64,000 nucleotides of DNA, from assembly GCA_037783545.1 (NCBI GenBank), contig JBBELK010001111.1:248001-312000 (forward strand), read 5' to 3'. Under the pieces are notes generated by a model that searched no databases, was not told the origin of the DNA, and was given only the letters and a program-made list of their open reading frames with translations. Every line of letters begins with the position of its first letter. Position 1 is the stretch's first letter. Of the stretch, positions 21,474-31,600 are shown in pieces. A program made the translations under genes and the position numbers. The stretch is from Henricia sp. BOLD:AAB3569. Lineage: Eukaryota > Echinodermata > Asteroidea > Spinulosida > Echinasteridae.

Positions 21474-22299
21474 TAGGCCTATACGCGCCTGTTGTATGTA
21501 CTGTGTTAGAAGTTCATGCTTTTCTCTATCACAATAGTAGGAAAGTGGATTAAACGTTTTTGCGAATTGGACTTTTAAACTTTTCTGTTGAACATTTTAT
21601 TTATGCGCAATTTTCTACTTTTTTTTATTTTTAGGCTGTGGCTTAAAAAAGTTTTCCTTTTTGCCATGCATTGGCGGTTCAAAAGTGGACATCCACATTT
21701 CCGCTATCAGAATTAAAGAAAAGTAGAAAAGGTATAGAATGAACAGTTTTGCAAAATGCATCTTTCTCCTTTTCTGCTTATTAACATAGCATATTAAACG
21801 TTTGCTTCTTCTATGAAAACTATACCCGCTCAAAAAAAAACGAGTCAAATTGTCAGCCAATGCATGGGCGCTGGCAATGAGTGGCGCGGGGCATAATGTA
21901 GGTTTACTCCGGATATACATGTAGGCCTACTATCCAAAGATGCGGCAACAACAGACGCACGGCAGTTTTGAGGTTACTACCTTTTATGTTGCCGACTTCT
22001 GGCGCGGGCTATACCATTTATCACCGAGCTACTATCAAAACGAACTATCATATTGAACGTCGCCGTGCAGAAACATGGTGGTTCAAAGGTGCATGGATAT
22101 ATGATTTTCCACTGCCAAAACTAGCAGCTTCAAATGGACGAGTCTATCTGTCAGCCAATGGGCGCTGGGAATAAGTGGCGTGGGGCATAATCCAAAGTTT
22201 CGGCAACAACAGACGTGGTAGTTTTTACTTTTTTTGGTTAGGGTTACGGTAATGGTTAGGGTTACGGTTGAATTCATTAAACAGTGATGAGCTTGCAGC
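21474..22299. other. Unannotated stretch with a duplicated 110-bp block
   Basis: No gene seen. A block with TGTCAGCCAATG, GGGCGCTGG, GTGGCG and GGGGCATAAT occurs at about 21849-21960 and again at 22149-22230. Both copies continue into GCGGCAACAACAGACG or TCGGCAACAACAGACG. Confidence 0.6.
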
Positions 22300-22378
22300 A
22301 AGTTCGCTTGGTGTAGTGTGGTTAGAGTGACAGACTTCTGTTATGAATGTCCCTGGTTCGATCCCACTTGTGGCAGAT
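22298..22378 (+). ncRNA. tRNA-like SINE head or tRNA pseudogene
   Basis: An A-box-like TTGGTGTAGTGTGGTTAGAG is followed about 40 bases later by a perfect B box, GGTTCGATCCC. The cloverleaf is not cleanly closed and no 3' processing signal is visible, so it looks like the Pol III promoter of a SINE or a decayed tRNA, not a functional tRNA gene. Confidence 0.45.
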
Positions 22379-22454
22379 TTTGTGAAATACTACTTACTTT
22401 GTTTTAAAAGATAAAGTAGTTAGAAGCTTGACAGAGCCAGAAAAAAATGGTACT

Positions 22455-22667
22455 ATAGTCTTTGTTTAGTACTGCAGTAATGCATTTTTATACGGCTTGG
22501 AACAAAACTAACTCCAAGAACACATGATTTATCCGAACCAGAGATCTGGTTCGGATAAATCACGTGAGCTTAATTTTTTTGCAAAATGCTAAAAAACGTC
22601 AAAATTTTGTGGGTTTTTTTCAGGATCTTTTAAGTTTATTTTGGAAAGACTTTCAGATTCATTTATT
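22455..22667. mobile_element. Fragment of the TTAA element family, interrupted
   Basis: Similar to 13390-13600: CTGCAGTAA, TTTATACGGCT, the CACGTG-associated hairpin (22527-22566) and TTTTTTTCAGGAT. At 22668 it is broken by the 3.7-kb element. Its continuation (GAGCCCAAAATGGCCCAACA, matching 13609) resumes at 26371. Confidence 0.7.
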
Positions 22668-23198
22668 AGGCCTGCGTCAAACGTCGTGCTTCTGCCGTGT
22701 CGAATGCAATTCATTTAGGTGCGGCAAAAGCGCGACGGTGTTTGCACTTGCGTCAAACGTCGAATTTAATTGCAAAATGACAGTCGTATTTAATTGTGTA
22801 TGTATATGGCTCATTCTCCGCTAAAGTGCTCAAATTGCTATTTATGTGTCGATTGCACATTTCGGACTGATGAAATCATTAAAAAGAATAATGTATGGTG
22901 AATTTATTTGTGATTCGGATTTGTTTAATAAATTTATGGGGTAAAATTATGGTTACCCACCAAATATTTGAGAAATGGTGACAGTAAGGTCATATATGTT
23001 GCGATTTCCTGATGTCGCCGGTCTAAGTGTATTTTACACAAACGCTCCAGTTCGTTCCTGGGGTGACATACCGAATGTTTATCATTTTACATCATAAGCT
23101 TATAGTATGTACTCATTGCACAATGACAAATTTAAAAAGTTGAACTCATAAATTTTGCATAAGCCACGCGAAAATACATGTCGCCAATTTCACAACCA

Positions 23199-24776
23199 GA
23201 TACGTTACCGTTTTTTTCTGAACTATCTGAACATGTTACATTCGAGGAATATCCACATAGAGCTAGCCCAGGCAACAAGCCAAACCAGTAATTATATTGT
23301 ACATATGCCATAAGTATAACTGTTTTCACTTTAAAAAATATAGACCTGTCCTTGGAGAAAAAAAACACCGTGTTACGCACGAGTTGCGACAGATACGTTA
23401 CCTACATTCCCCTATCCTATGGAGAAACCCAGCGGTATCAGCCCTATTGCACCATACCAGTCAATAGAGGGCTGGGCCATGACCAATCAAGGAGCGATAG
23501 ATGTAGTGTACGGTAGCGCAGTTTGGAAATGACGGCATGTTTCGTTAATGGCCGGACAGATACGTTACGCGAGATACGTTACCGAAACGAGATACGTTAC
23601 CAAAAAGAATTTGAATTTTTGAGTCTTTTAACCCTTTTCTTAATGCAAATACCGCAAAAGACATGTTTTTACACAAATGTTCATGATTAAAAGGTTTAAA
23701 ACTTGTAAAAGAGGGTCAACGCATAATTGCAGTATGACGTTTGAAAAGTAGCATCAAAACATATGGCCGCGGACAGATACGTTACGCCAGATACGTTACC
23801 GAAACCAGATACGTTACCAAAAATAATTTAAATTTTTGAGTTTTCTACCTTTTTCTTAAAGTTGCACTGCCCGTGTTTGGGCTGATTTGGGCGTACAATT
23901 TTTTTTTAAAGTTAAATAGGTATTTTTCTAGAATAGAAAAAGTTATCAGCTTTCATTTGGTACCAAGAACGTAAAAATCCGTCAAGGATTAATGCCAGTC
24001 GATTAAAAACAAGAAATGATTAAAAGGCTGGCAGGTCATTTAATCGACAGGGTTATGACGTAAATGTACATGTGCGCGTACATGTGTACATTGTACACAT
24101 ACTATGTACATATGAGCGTACGCGCACATGTAAACATGTGAAGCACGTTTCAAGAAAAAGGCTTGTATCTCCAATTCCCGACGTCGGAAATTTAAGTTTT
24201 TGATATTTTTCGTTACAGAGACACGTAAGCTTTCTAAATTCGTTCGCTTGTGTAAATTAATTTTTTAAATCCTTTCACCGAAACACGGGCAATGCAACTT
24301 TAATGCAAATATCGCAAAAGACATGTGTTTGTGTATAACTGCTTAAATACGATATGTAACCCTTTTTGGCTGTTTCAAATTTGATTTGCCAGATACGTTA
24401 CCAGACACATCCTTATATTATTTATTGCGTTGTCTGAGTTGGGGAAGAAAAATCTGTGTTATTTCATGTTCGTTGAATTTGTCGTGACCAGTTTATTAGT
24501 TTACGGCGGTTAATCAAAAACTGCGAGACGGGGAGCAATTAATAAAGCGAGAACAATTATGTCGACATCCATTTCAAACAGACCTTACCCTGATTTGTTT
24601 CAACAACACACGGGCAAAAACGTGTTTTAGATTATTTACCAGTCAAAAATCTCAATTAAACCGACGTGTTTTCAATCGGATATGAGGCCTAACACCACCA
24701 TTCACACAGTTTAAACCTTATCATACTCAATTCACAGACATGCATTTTCTACAAGTATAATTGTGGTAACGTATCT
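23199..24776. repeat. Ten dispersed copies of AGATACGTTACC
   Basis: The 12-mer, or a one-base variant, occurs at 23199, 23391, 23558, 23572, 23589, 23774, 23789, 23805, 24391 and inverted at 24765. Two clusters of three lie in a tandemly duplicated segment of about 215 bp (23555-23770 and 23771 onward). Confidence 0.85.
23860..24299. mobile_element. 440-bp MITE with TTAA duplication, verified by an empty site
   Basis: The ends AGTTGCACTGCCCGTGTTT and AAACACGGGCAATGCAACT are inverted, with TTAA at 23856-23859 and 24300-24303. The adjacent tandem copy has the uninterrupted sequence TTTTCTTAATGCAAATA near 23636, so the TTAA duplication is directly demonstrated. The centre contains a second palindrome of GTACATGT / ACATGTAC elements near 24066-24125. 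Confidence 0.92.
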
Positions 24777-26160
24777 GTTATGTTGTTAAAACACGTTTTA
24801 CAAGGTCTGACTTTGTGTTCGTATTTCTAGAAAGGTAGATGAGTCAAAGATCACCAATGCCTTGTTTGATATTCTGGAGCTATTACACTTTACGATTTTG
24901 ACCATATTTGTTTTTTTCACTGTTGTCAACATTTCGCCAATTGTCACTCCCAACTTGAACACTTTAGCGGAGAATGGGCCATATGTATGCCCGGCCAATT
25001 CCATGAAAAAGATCATGCAATTTAAACATCCAACTCATTTGATTTCATTTGAAAACGAAATAAAACCCCTTACATTCAAAAAGAGTCATTCGATTCCATT
25101 AGTTTAGCATTTACTCAACCAATAAAATATAAGTAGGACTATATTTAAATATCATTAACGAACGTTTTCGACAGGTTTTCATTCAAAATTCGTTTTTGTG
25201 GTAGGTCTTTGCGTTTTCGGAATCGTAAAGCACTGCAATATTCTAAGGATCAGTACATGTACATCTCTCCTCCAAGTCGATATTGAACATAAAAATAAAA
25301 AATATGCATAGAAAAGGAAATAATGCACATGCATACAGAAAATGAAAAGGTGAACCTTTTCCCTGTGCTTTAGCAATGGACGTATCAGATTACCAGCGAA
25401 TGTTTAGACAAGTTGAGTATAGGCCTGGTCTATTGACAAACTATAATCCACAGAAACATTTTGTTGCAATCAAAGAAATTATGCAAAGTAATCAAATAGG
25501 TCAAATTTGCATTTATATTTACGGGCTCAAATGTTGAAATTGATTAATCTTAAAAAAATAAAAGATATATATAGTATAGTTTAGATAGACTTGAATGTCT
25601 TTAAAAGGGAATTAATGTAAATGAAAAGGAAAGTGCATGCACGAAAACGAAATTGGGTGCAATGAACCTTGACTCACTGAACGCGAAATTAAAAAAAGGT
25701 GAATTTGAAAACCTGTTAATGAAAATGAACCTTAAAAGAGGTGAGGATTGTCCCTTTTCAAGTAACAAAATTTCCACCAAGGAGTGCAAAAATGATGCGC
25801 ATTCGGTTGCACTGGCTAAATATTTATTTCTGTCTCAAAATCCACACCCCAGCGAGCATGAAAAACTAAACGAAAGCATTACTTTTTTTTGTTCATGTTT
25901 CAACTTTCCTCCAAAAAGCTGTTTAGATCAAGTCAATTCACTGCACAAACATTTCCCAATGGATAATTTTTTCAGCCGACAAAACGCTTTCGACTGTCCG
26001 AAAGCCACACCGCGGCACCCTGCGCTGGCGCTTCTGACATAAAATGCGCCGATTTGTGGGGCTGTTTGTTTGTTTGCTGTTTTAATCCTCGAGTATGTGC
26101 TTGCGCATGCGCATTCCAACTTCGTCAAGCCGAAGTACGAATTTATTTTGATTCGACACG
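24304..26160. other. AT-rich body of the 3.7-kb element
   Basis: No convincing gene. Frames such as the one at 25653-26042 have no domain I recognise and no conserved neighbours. Confidence 0.5.
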
Positions 26161-26370
26161 ACGATAGCACGACGTTTGACGCAACCGTGACGTCGTGCAA
26201 CTGCCGTGTAGCACGGCAGAGGCTGTCGTGTAGCACGGCAGAGTCGAACTTAATAAAAACATTTGCGTCAAACGTCGTGCTCTTGCCGCGCTCTTGTCGC
26301 ATTTAATTGAAAATATTCTAAGTTATTGAGTTCGACACGGCAGAAGCACGACCTTTGACGCAGGCCTTTT

Positions 26371-26536
26371 ACGAGCCCAAAATGGCCCAACAAAGCCGGT
26401 ATTTTCCTTTAATTACGGGATATTTTGATGATTTTTTTTCTCACAAGGACCATCAAAAATGGTTATTGTCAATGATGCTACATCACTAAATCATGTAAAC
26501 AGTGAGCCGGTGTGCACGTGTTCCTTTAACCTGCCG
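26371..26536. mobile_element. Composite remnant of the TTAA element family
   Basis: 26371-26408 is the right end of the interrupted copy (GGCCCAACAAAGCCGGT). It is followed directly by an inverted left end of the same family (ATTACGGGATATTTTGATG through CCGGTGTGCACGTGTTCCT) ending in TTAA. It matches 12818-12950 in reverse. Confidence 0.7.
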
Positions 26537-26541
26537 CCATA

Positions 26542-26691
26542 GACCATATCGCATATCGTTTTTCACCAACAGAGGACGCCCTATGCAATGCATTATGGGA
26601 TCGAAAAAGGGTCAAATTTGACCCATTTTCGATCCCATAATGCATTGCAAAGGGCGTCCTCTGTTGGTGAAAAACGATATGCGATATGGTC
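26542..26691. mobile_element. Fold-back MITE flanked by TA
   Basis: Nearly perfect inverted arms start GACCATATCGCATATCG and end CGATATGCGATATGGTC. The inner stem reaches GGTCAAATTTGACC at the centre. TA lies on both sides (26540-26541, 26692-26693). Its ends resemble those of 55935-56076 (GACCGTA). Confidence 0.85.
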
Positions 26692-26693
26692 TA

Positions 26694-27347
26694 TTGCTAG
26701 GTTTAGTGATTGTGATATCTTTATATGACTTTTTTTAGCAGCCATGAACAAATAAAAACAATGAACTCTTAGTACGCATTAGTCTTTCACTCTCTAGTGC
26801 ATTACTGATTAAATTTCAGTATTTTTTTCACAAAACTATATACGAATAGTACGTGAATAGGCCTACATAATTTAATTATGGATTAGGTAAAAAGCTGGGG
26901 TATATTAAGAAGACTCAGTGTACAGTTTTTCGAATGTTTTTTTGAATGTTTCTTTTCGTTCGGTGTGGGGTGTCGGGTGTTCTTTCAATAAGCCCTTTTC
27001 CCTTGCCTTATTAAAGATCATCTCGAGAAGTATAAAATTATAGAAAAATACAAGTTACAAAACTGTTCATTCGCCTTTCTTCAGATTATGTCTGTATTTT
27101 TTTGATAGCAGATATCCACTTTTGAACCTATGTTTCACAACATGTTCGTACATGCGCCACCGAGAAGAAAACAAATAATCGGAGAGGGCGTTTTGTTAGG
27201 TCGACATTATGGCAGAACAAAAGGAGAGGGCACAATTTTATTTAGGTATAAATTTTCTAAACAATTGTATTTCATTCCCAAAACTTGATTTGCATGTAAT
27301 GGAGAGACATAATTATTAATAAAATAAATGAGTGCAAAGTAAAAAGT
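26694..27347. other. Unannotated AT-rich stretch
   Basis: Nothing recognised: no domain-bearing frame, RNA signature or clear repeat. Confidence 0.5.
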
Positions 27348-27482
27348 AGAGGCAGAGGCTCGTCAATGCGCGCGTGAGGCCAAATTCGTTCCACGAAGTA
27401 CGCAGCTCCATAGCAAAGGCATGGAGCTGCGTATTTCGTGGCAGGAATTTGGCGCGTGCGCATTGCTGACGAGCCTGTGCCT
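27348..27482. mobile_element. Fold-back MITE, copy B of the family at 1098
   Basis: GAGGCTCGTCAATGCGCG on the left pairs with GCGCATTGCTGACGAGCCTG on the right, with the shared core GCATGGAGCTGCGT. TTAA is kept on the right (27483-27486) but the left flank is degenerate. Confidence 0.75.
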
Positions 27483-27660
27483 TTAAGGGCTCTTGCCTGT
27501 CTTCTCAAATCACGATGAGAACAATGGCATTTGCCAAGCAAACTGCTGTTTCACCACGAACGGATTAGTGTGGAAGAATATTAAATAGGCGTTACTACAA
27601 ATTAAAAACATAAATTAATGTACGAAAGTGTCCTTTATTACGATGTGAAAACACCAATCA

Positions 27661-27803
27661 TTGGGGCGGGGGCGGGGCGGGGGCGGGGCGGGGGCGGGGC
27701 GGGGGCGGGGCGGGGGCGGGGCGGGGGCGGGGCGGGGGCGGGGCGGGGGCGGGGCGGGGGCGGGGCGGGGGCGGGGCGGGGGCGGGGCGGGGGCGGGGCG
27801 GGG
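27661..27803. repeat. 11-bp GC-rich minisatellite (GGGGCGGGGGC)n
   Basis: About 13 near-identical units of GGGGCGGGGGC abut the 5' end of the left SINE. Runs of four and five G every 5-6 bases give strong G-quadruplex potential. Each unit also contains a GC-box-like core. Long Gly/Ala and Pro/Arg frames here are artefacts. Confidence 0.95.
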
Positions 27804-28072
27804 GCGGTCGGGTTGGGGTACGGGTTCTTTCCTCGCCTTTCACCTCTGGCGTCCCGGGTTCGAATCCGGGGCGTGTATGTGGATTGGGTTTGCAGTCCCA
27901 ACTTGACCGCGTGGGTTTTCCCCTGGGGCATTTCTCTGGGGGTTTTCCTCCCACTTCTAAAACTGCAACTCCTTCTTCGTCATCTCAAGTTGATAATATA
28001 GTATAGTTAAAGCTAAAACCGTATAGTTGATGGCATAAAGGGCCTTAGTTGCCGAAGATGCCATAAAATATA
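27804..28072 (+). mobile_element. tRNA-derived SINE, left copy
   Basis: The head has an A-box-like GGTTGGGGTACGGG and a perfect B box, GGTTCGAATCC (27858-27868). The body includes GGGTTTTCCCCTGGGG and GGGGGTTTTCCTCCCAC, resembling conserved SINE central domains. The 3' part ends ATGCCATAAAATATACTACA followed by an (ACG)n tail. TGGCAT (28031) and ATGCCA (28058) can pair. It matches 46446-46728 in the same orientation. Confidence 0.85.
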
Positions 28073-28155
28073 CTACAACGACGACGACGACGAAAACCGT
28101 ATAGTTGATGGCATAAAGGGCCTTAGTTGCCGAAGATGCCATAAAATATACTACA

Positions 28156-28190
<35 letters not shown>
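28073..28190 (+). repeat. SINE tail: (ACG)n with a duplicated SINE 3' end
   Basis: After the first (ACG)n tail (28074-28092), the last 60 bases of the SINE (ACCGTATAGTTGATGGCATA to CCATAAAATATACT) are repeated at 28095-28154, followed by a longer (ACG)n run to 28190. This is a step in tail amplification. Confidence 0.9.
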
Positions 28191-28690
28191 AACAGACAAC
28201 GACAACGACAACGACCAACAACAGACAACGACAACGACCAACGACCAACAACAGACAACGACAACGACAACGACCAACAACAGACAACGACAACGACAAC
28301 GACCAACAACAGACAACGACAACGACAACGACCAACAACAGACAACGACAACGACAACGACCAACAACAGACAACGACAACGACAAACAACAGACAACGA
28401 CAACGACCAACAACAGACAACGACCAACAACAGACAACGACAACGACAACGACCAACGACCAACGACCAACGACCAACAACAGACAACGACAACGACCAA
28501 CAACAGACAACGACAACGACAACGACAACGACAACAAACAACAACAGACAACGACAACGACAACGACAACAAACAACAACAGACAACGACAACAAACAAC
28601 AACAGACAACAGACAACAGACAACAGACAACAGACAACAGACAACAACAGACAACAGACAACAGACAACAGACAACAACAGACAACAGAC
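28191..28690 (+). repeat. Transition zone: ACAACG / ACCAACAACAG repeats
   Basis: Units shift from CAGACAACGACAACGACCAA (28191-28560) to CAACAGACAACAGACAAC (28560-28690) before the GTGCCA satellite begins. Units blend without a break, consistent with stepwise mutation and amplification of one tail. Confidence 0.92.
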
Positions 28691-31600
28691 AACAGCCAAC
28701 AACAAGTGCCAACAACAAGTGCCAACAAGTGCCAACAACAAGTGCCAACGACAAGTGCCAGCAAGTGCCAACAACAAGTGCCAACAACAAGTGCCAACAA
28801 GTGCCAACAACAAGTGCCAACAACAAGTGCCAACAAGTGCCAACAACAAGTGCCAACAAGTGCCAACAACAAGTGCCAACAACAAGTGCCAACAAGTGCC
28901 AACAACAAGTGCCAACAACAAGTGCCAACAACAAGTGCCAACAAGTGCCAACAACAAGTGCCAACAACAAGTGCCAACAACAAGTGCCAACAACAAGTGC
29001 CAACAACAAGTGCCAACAACAAGTGCCAACAACAAGTGCCAACAACAAGTGCCAACAACAAGTGCCAACAACAAGTGCCAACAACAAGTGCCAACAAGTG
29101 CCAACAACAAGTGCCAACAACAAGTGCCAACAACAAGTGCCAACAACAAGTGCCAACAACAAGTGCCAACAACAAGTGCCAACAAGTGCCAACAACAAGT
29201 GCCAACAACAAGTGCCAACAAGTGCCAACAACAAGTGCCAACAACAAGTGCCAACAAGTGCCAACAACAAGTGCCAACAACAAGTGCCAACAAGTGCCAA
29301 CAACAAGTGCCAACAACAAGTGCCAACAAGTGCCAACAAGTGCCAACAACAAGTGCCAGCAAGTGCCAACAACAAGTGCCAACAACAAGTGCCAACAAGT
29401 GCCAACAACAAGTGCCAACAACAAGTGCCAACAAGTGCCAACAACAAGTGCCAACAACAAGTGCCAACAACAAGTGCCAACAACAAGTGCCAACAAGTGC
29501 CAACAACAAGTGCCAACAACAAGTGCCAACAAGTGCCAACAACAAGTGCCAACAAGTGCCAACAACAAGTGCCAACAACAAGTGCCAACAACAAGTGCCA
29601 ACAAGTGCCAACAACAAGTGCCAACAACAAGTGCCAACAAGTGCCACCAACAAGTGCCAACAACAAGTGCCAACAACAAGTGCCAACAACAAGTGCCAAC
29701 AACAAGTGCCAACAACAAGTGCCAACAAGTGCCAACAACAAGTGCCAACAACAAGTGCCAACAAGTGCCAACAACAAGTGCCAACAAGTGCCAACAACAA
29801 GTGCCAACAACAAGTGCCAACAACAAGTGCCAACAACAAGTGCCAACAAGTGCCAACAACAAGTGCCAACAACAAGTGCCAACAACAAGTGCCAACAACA
29901 AGTGCCAACAACAAGTGCCAACAACAAGTGCCAACAACAAGTGCCAACAACAAGTGCCAACAACAAGTGCCAACAACAAGTGCCAACAACAAGTGCCAAC
30001 AACAAGTGCCAACAACAAGTGCCAACAACAAGTGCCAACAACAAGTGCCAACAACAAGTGCCAACAAGTGCCAACAACAAGTGCCAACAACAAGTGCCAA
30101 CAACAAGTGCCAACAAGTGCCAACAACAAGTGCCAACAACAAGTGCCAACAAGTGCCAACAACAAGTGCCAACAACAAGTGCCAACAACAAGTGCCAACA
30201 AGTGCCAACAACAAGTGCCAACAACAAGTGCCAACAAGTGCCAACAACAAGTGCCAACAACAAGTGCCAACAAGTGCCAACAACTGCCAACAACAAGTGC
30301 CAACAACAAGTGCCAACAACAAGTGCCAACAAGTGCCAACAACAAGTGCCAACAACAAGTGCCAACAAGTGCCAACAACAAGTGCCAACAAGTGCCAACA
30401 ACAAGTGCCAACAACAAGTGCCAACAAGTGCCAACAACAAGTGCCAACAACAAGTGCCAACAAGTGCCAACAACAAGTGCCAACAACAAGTGCCAACAAC
30501 AAGTGCCAACAAGTGCCAACAACAAGTGCCAACAACAAGTGCCAACAAGTGCCAACAACAAGTGCCAACAACAAGTGCCAACAACAAGTGCCAACAACAA
30601 GTGCCAACAACAAGTGCCAACAAGTGCCAACAACAAGTGCCAACAACAAGTGCCAACAAGTGCCAACAAGTGCCAACAAGTGCCAACAACAAGTGCCAAC
30701 AAGTGCCAACAACAAGTGCCAACAACAAGTGCCAACAACAAGTGCCAACAACAAGTGCCAACAACAAGTGCCAACAACAAGTGCCAACAAGTGCCAACAA
30801 CAAGTGCCAACAACAAGTGCCAACAACAAGTGCCAACAAGTGCCAACAACAAGTGCCAACAACAAGTGCCAACAACAAGTGCCAACAAGTGCCAACAAGT
30901 GCCAACAACAAGTGCCAGCAAGTGCCAACAACAAGTGCCAACAACAAGTGCCAACAAGTGCCAACAACAAGTGCCAACAACAAGTGCCAACAAGTGCCAA
31001 CAACAAGTGCCAACAACAAGTGCCAACAACAAGTGCCAACAACAAGTGCCAACAAGTGCCAACAACAAGTGCCAACAACAAGTGCCAACAAGTGCCAACA
31101 ACAAGTGCCAACAAGTGCCAACAACAAGTGCCAACAACAAGTGCCAACAACAAGTGCCAACAAGTGCCAACAACAAGTGCCAACAACAAGTGCCAACAAG
31201 TGCCACCAACAAGTGCCAACAACAAGTGCCAACAACAAGTGCCAACAACAAGTGCCAACAACAAGTGCCAACAAGTGCCAACAACAAGTGCCAACAACAA
31301 GTGCCAACAAGTGCCAACAACAAGTGCCAACAAGTGCCAACAACAAGTGCCAACAACAAGTGCCAACAACAAGTGCCAACAACAAGTGCCAACAACAAGT
31401 GCCAACAACAAGTGCCAACAACAAGTGCCAACAACAAGTGCCAACAACAAGTGCCAACAACAAGTGCCAACAACAAGTGCCAACAACAAGTGCCAACAAC
31501 AAGTGCCAACAACAAGTGCCAACAACAAGTGCCAACAACAAGTGCCAACAACAAGTGCCAACAACAAGTGCCAACAAGTGCCAACAACAAGTGCCAACAA

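Larger units (their letters stand above)
22668..26367. mobile_element. Non-autonomous 3.7-kb DNA transposon with 36-bp TIRs
   Basis: The ends AGGCCTGCGTCAAACGTCGT and, inverted, AGGCCTGCGTCAAAGGTCGT continue to GTGTCGAA with one mismatch over 36 bp. Further TIR-like pieces (TGCGTCAAACGTCG) occur just inside both ends (22751 and 26264). Its insertion splits a copy of the TTAA element. The body has no recognisable transposase. A PIF/Harbinger origin is possible from the GGCC-type ends, but the target duplication is not clear (ATT against TTT). Confidence 0.65.

Noticed and set aside
27840..27875. Functional tRNA gene
   Set aside because: The B box is perfect but the cloverleaf stems do not close, and the sequence continues as a SINE body present in two copies.
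27618..28001. Gly/Ala- and Pro/Arg-rich frames
   Set aside because: These are translations of the (GGGGCGGGGGC)n array; no conserved domain.
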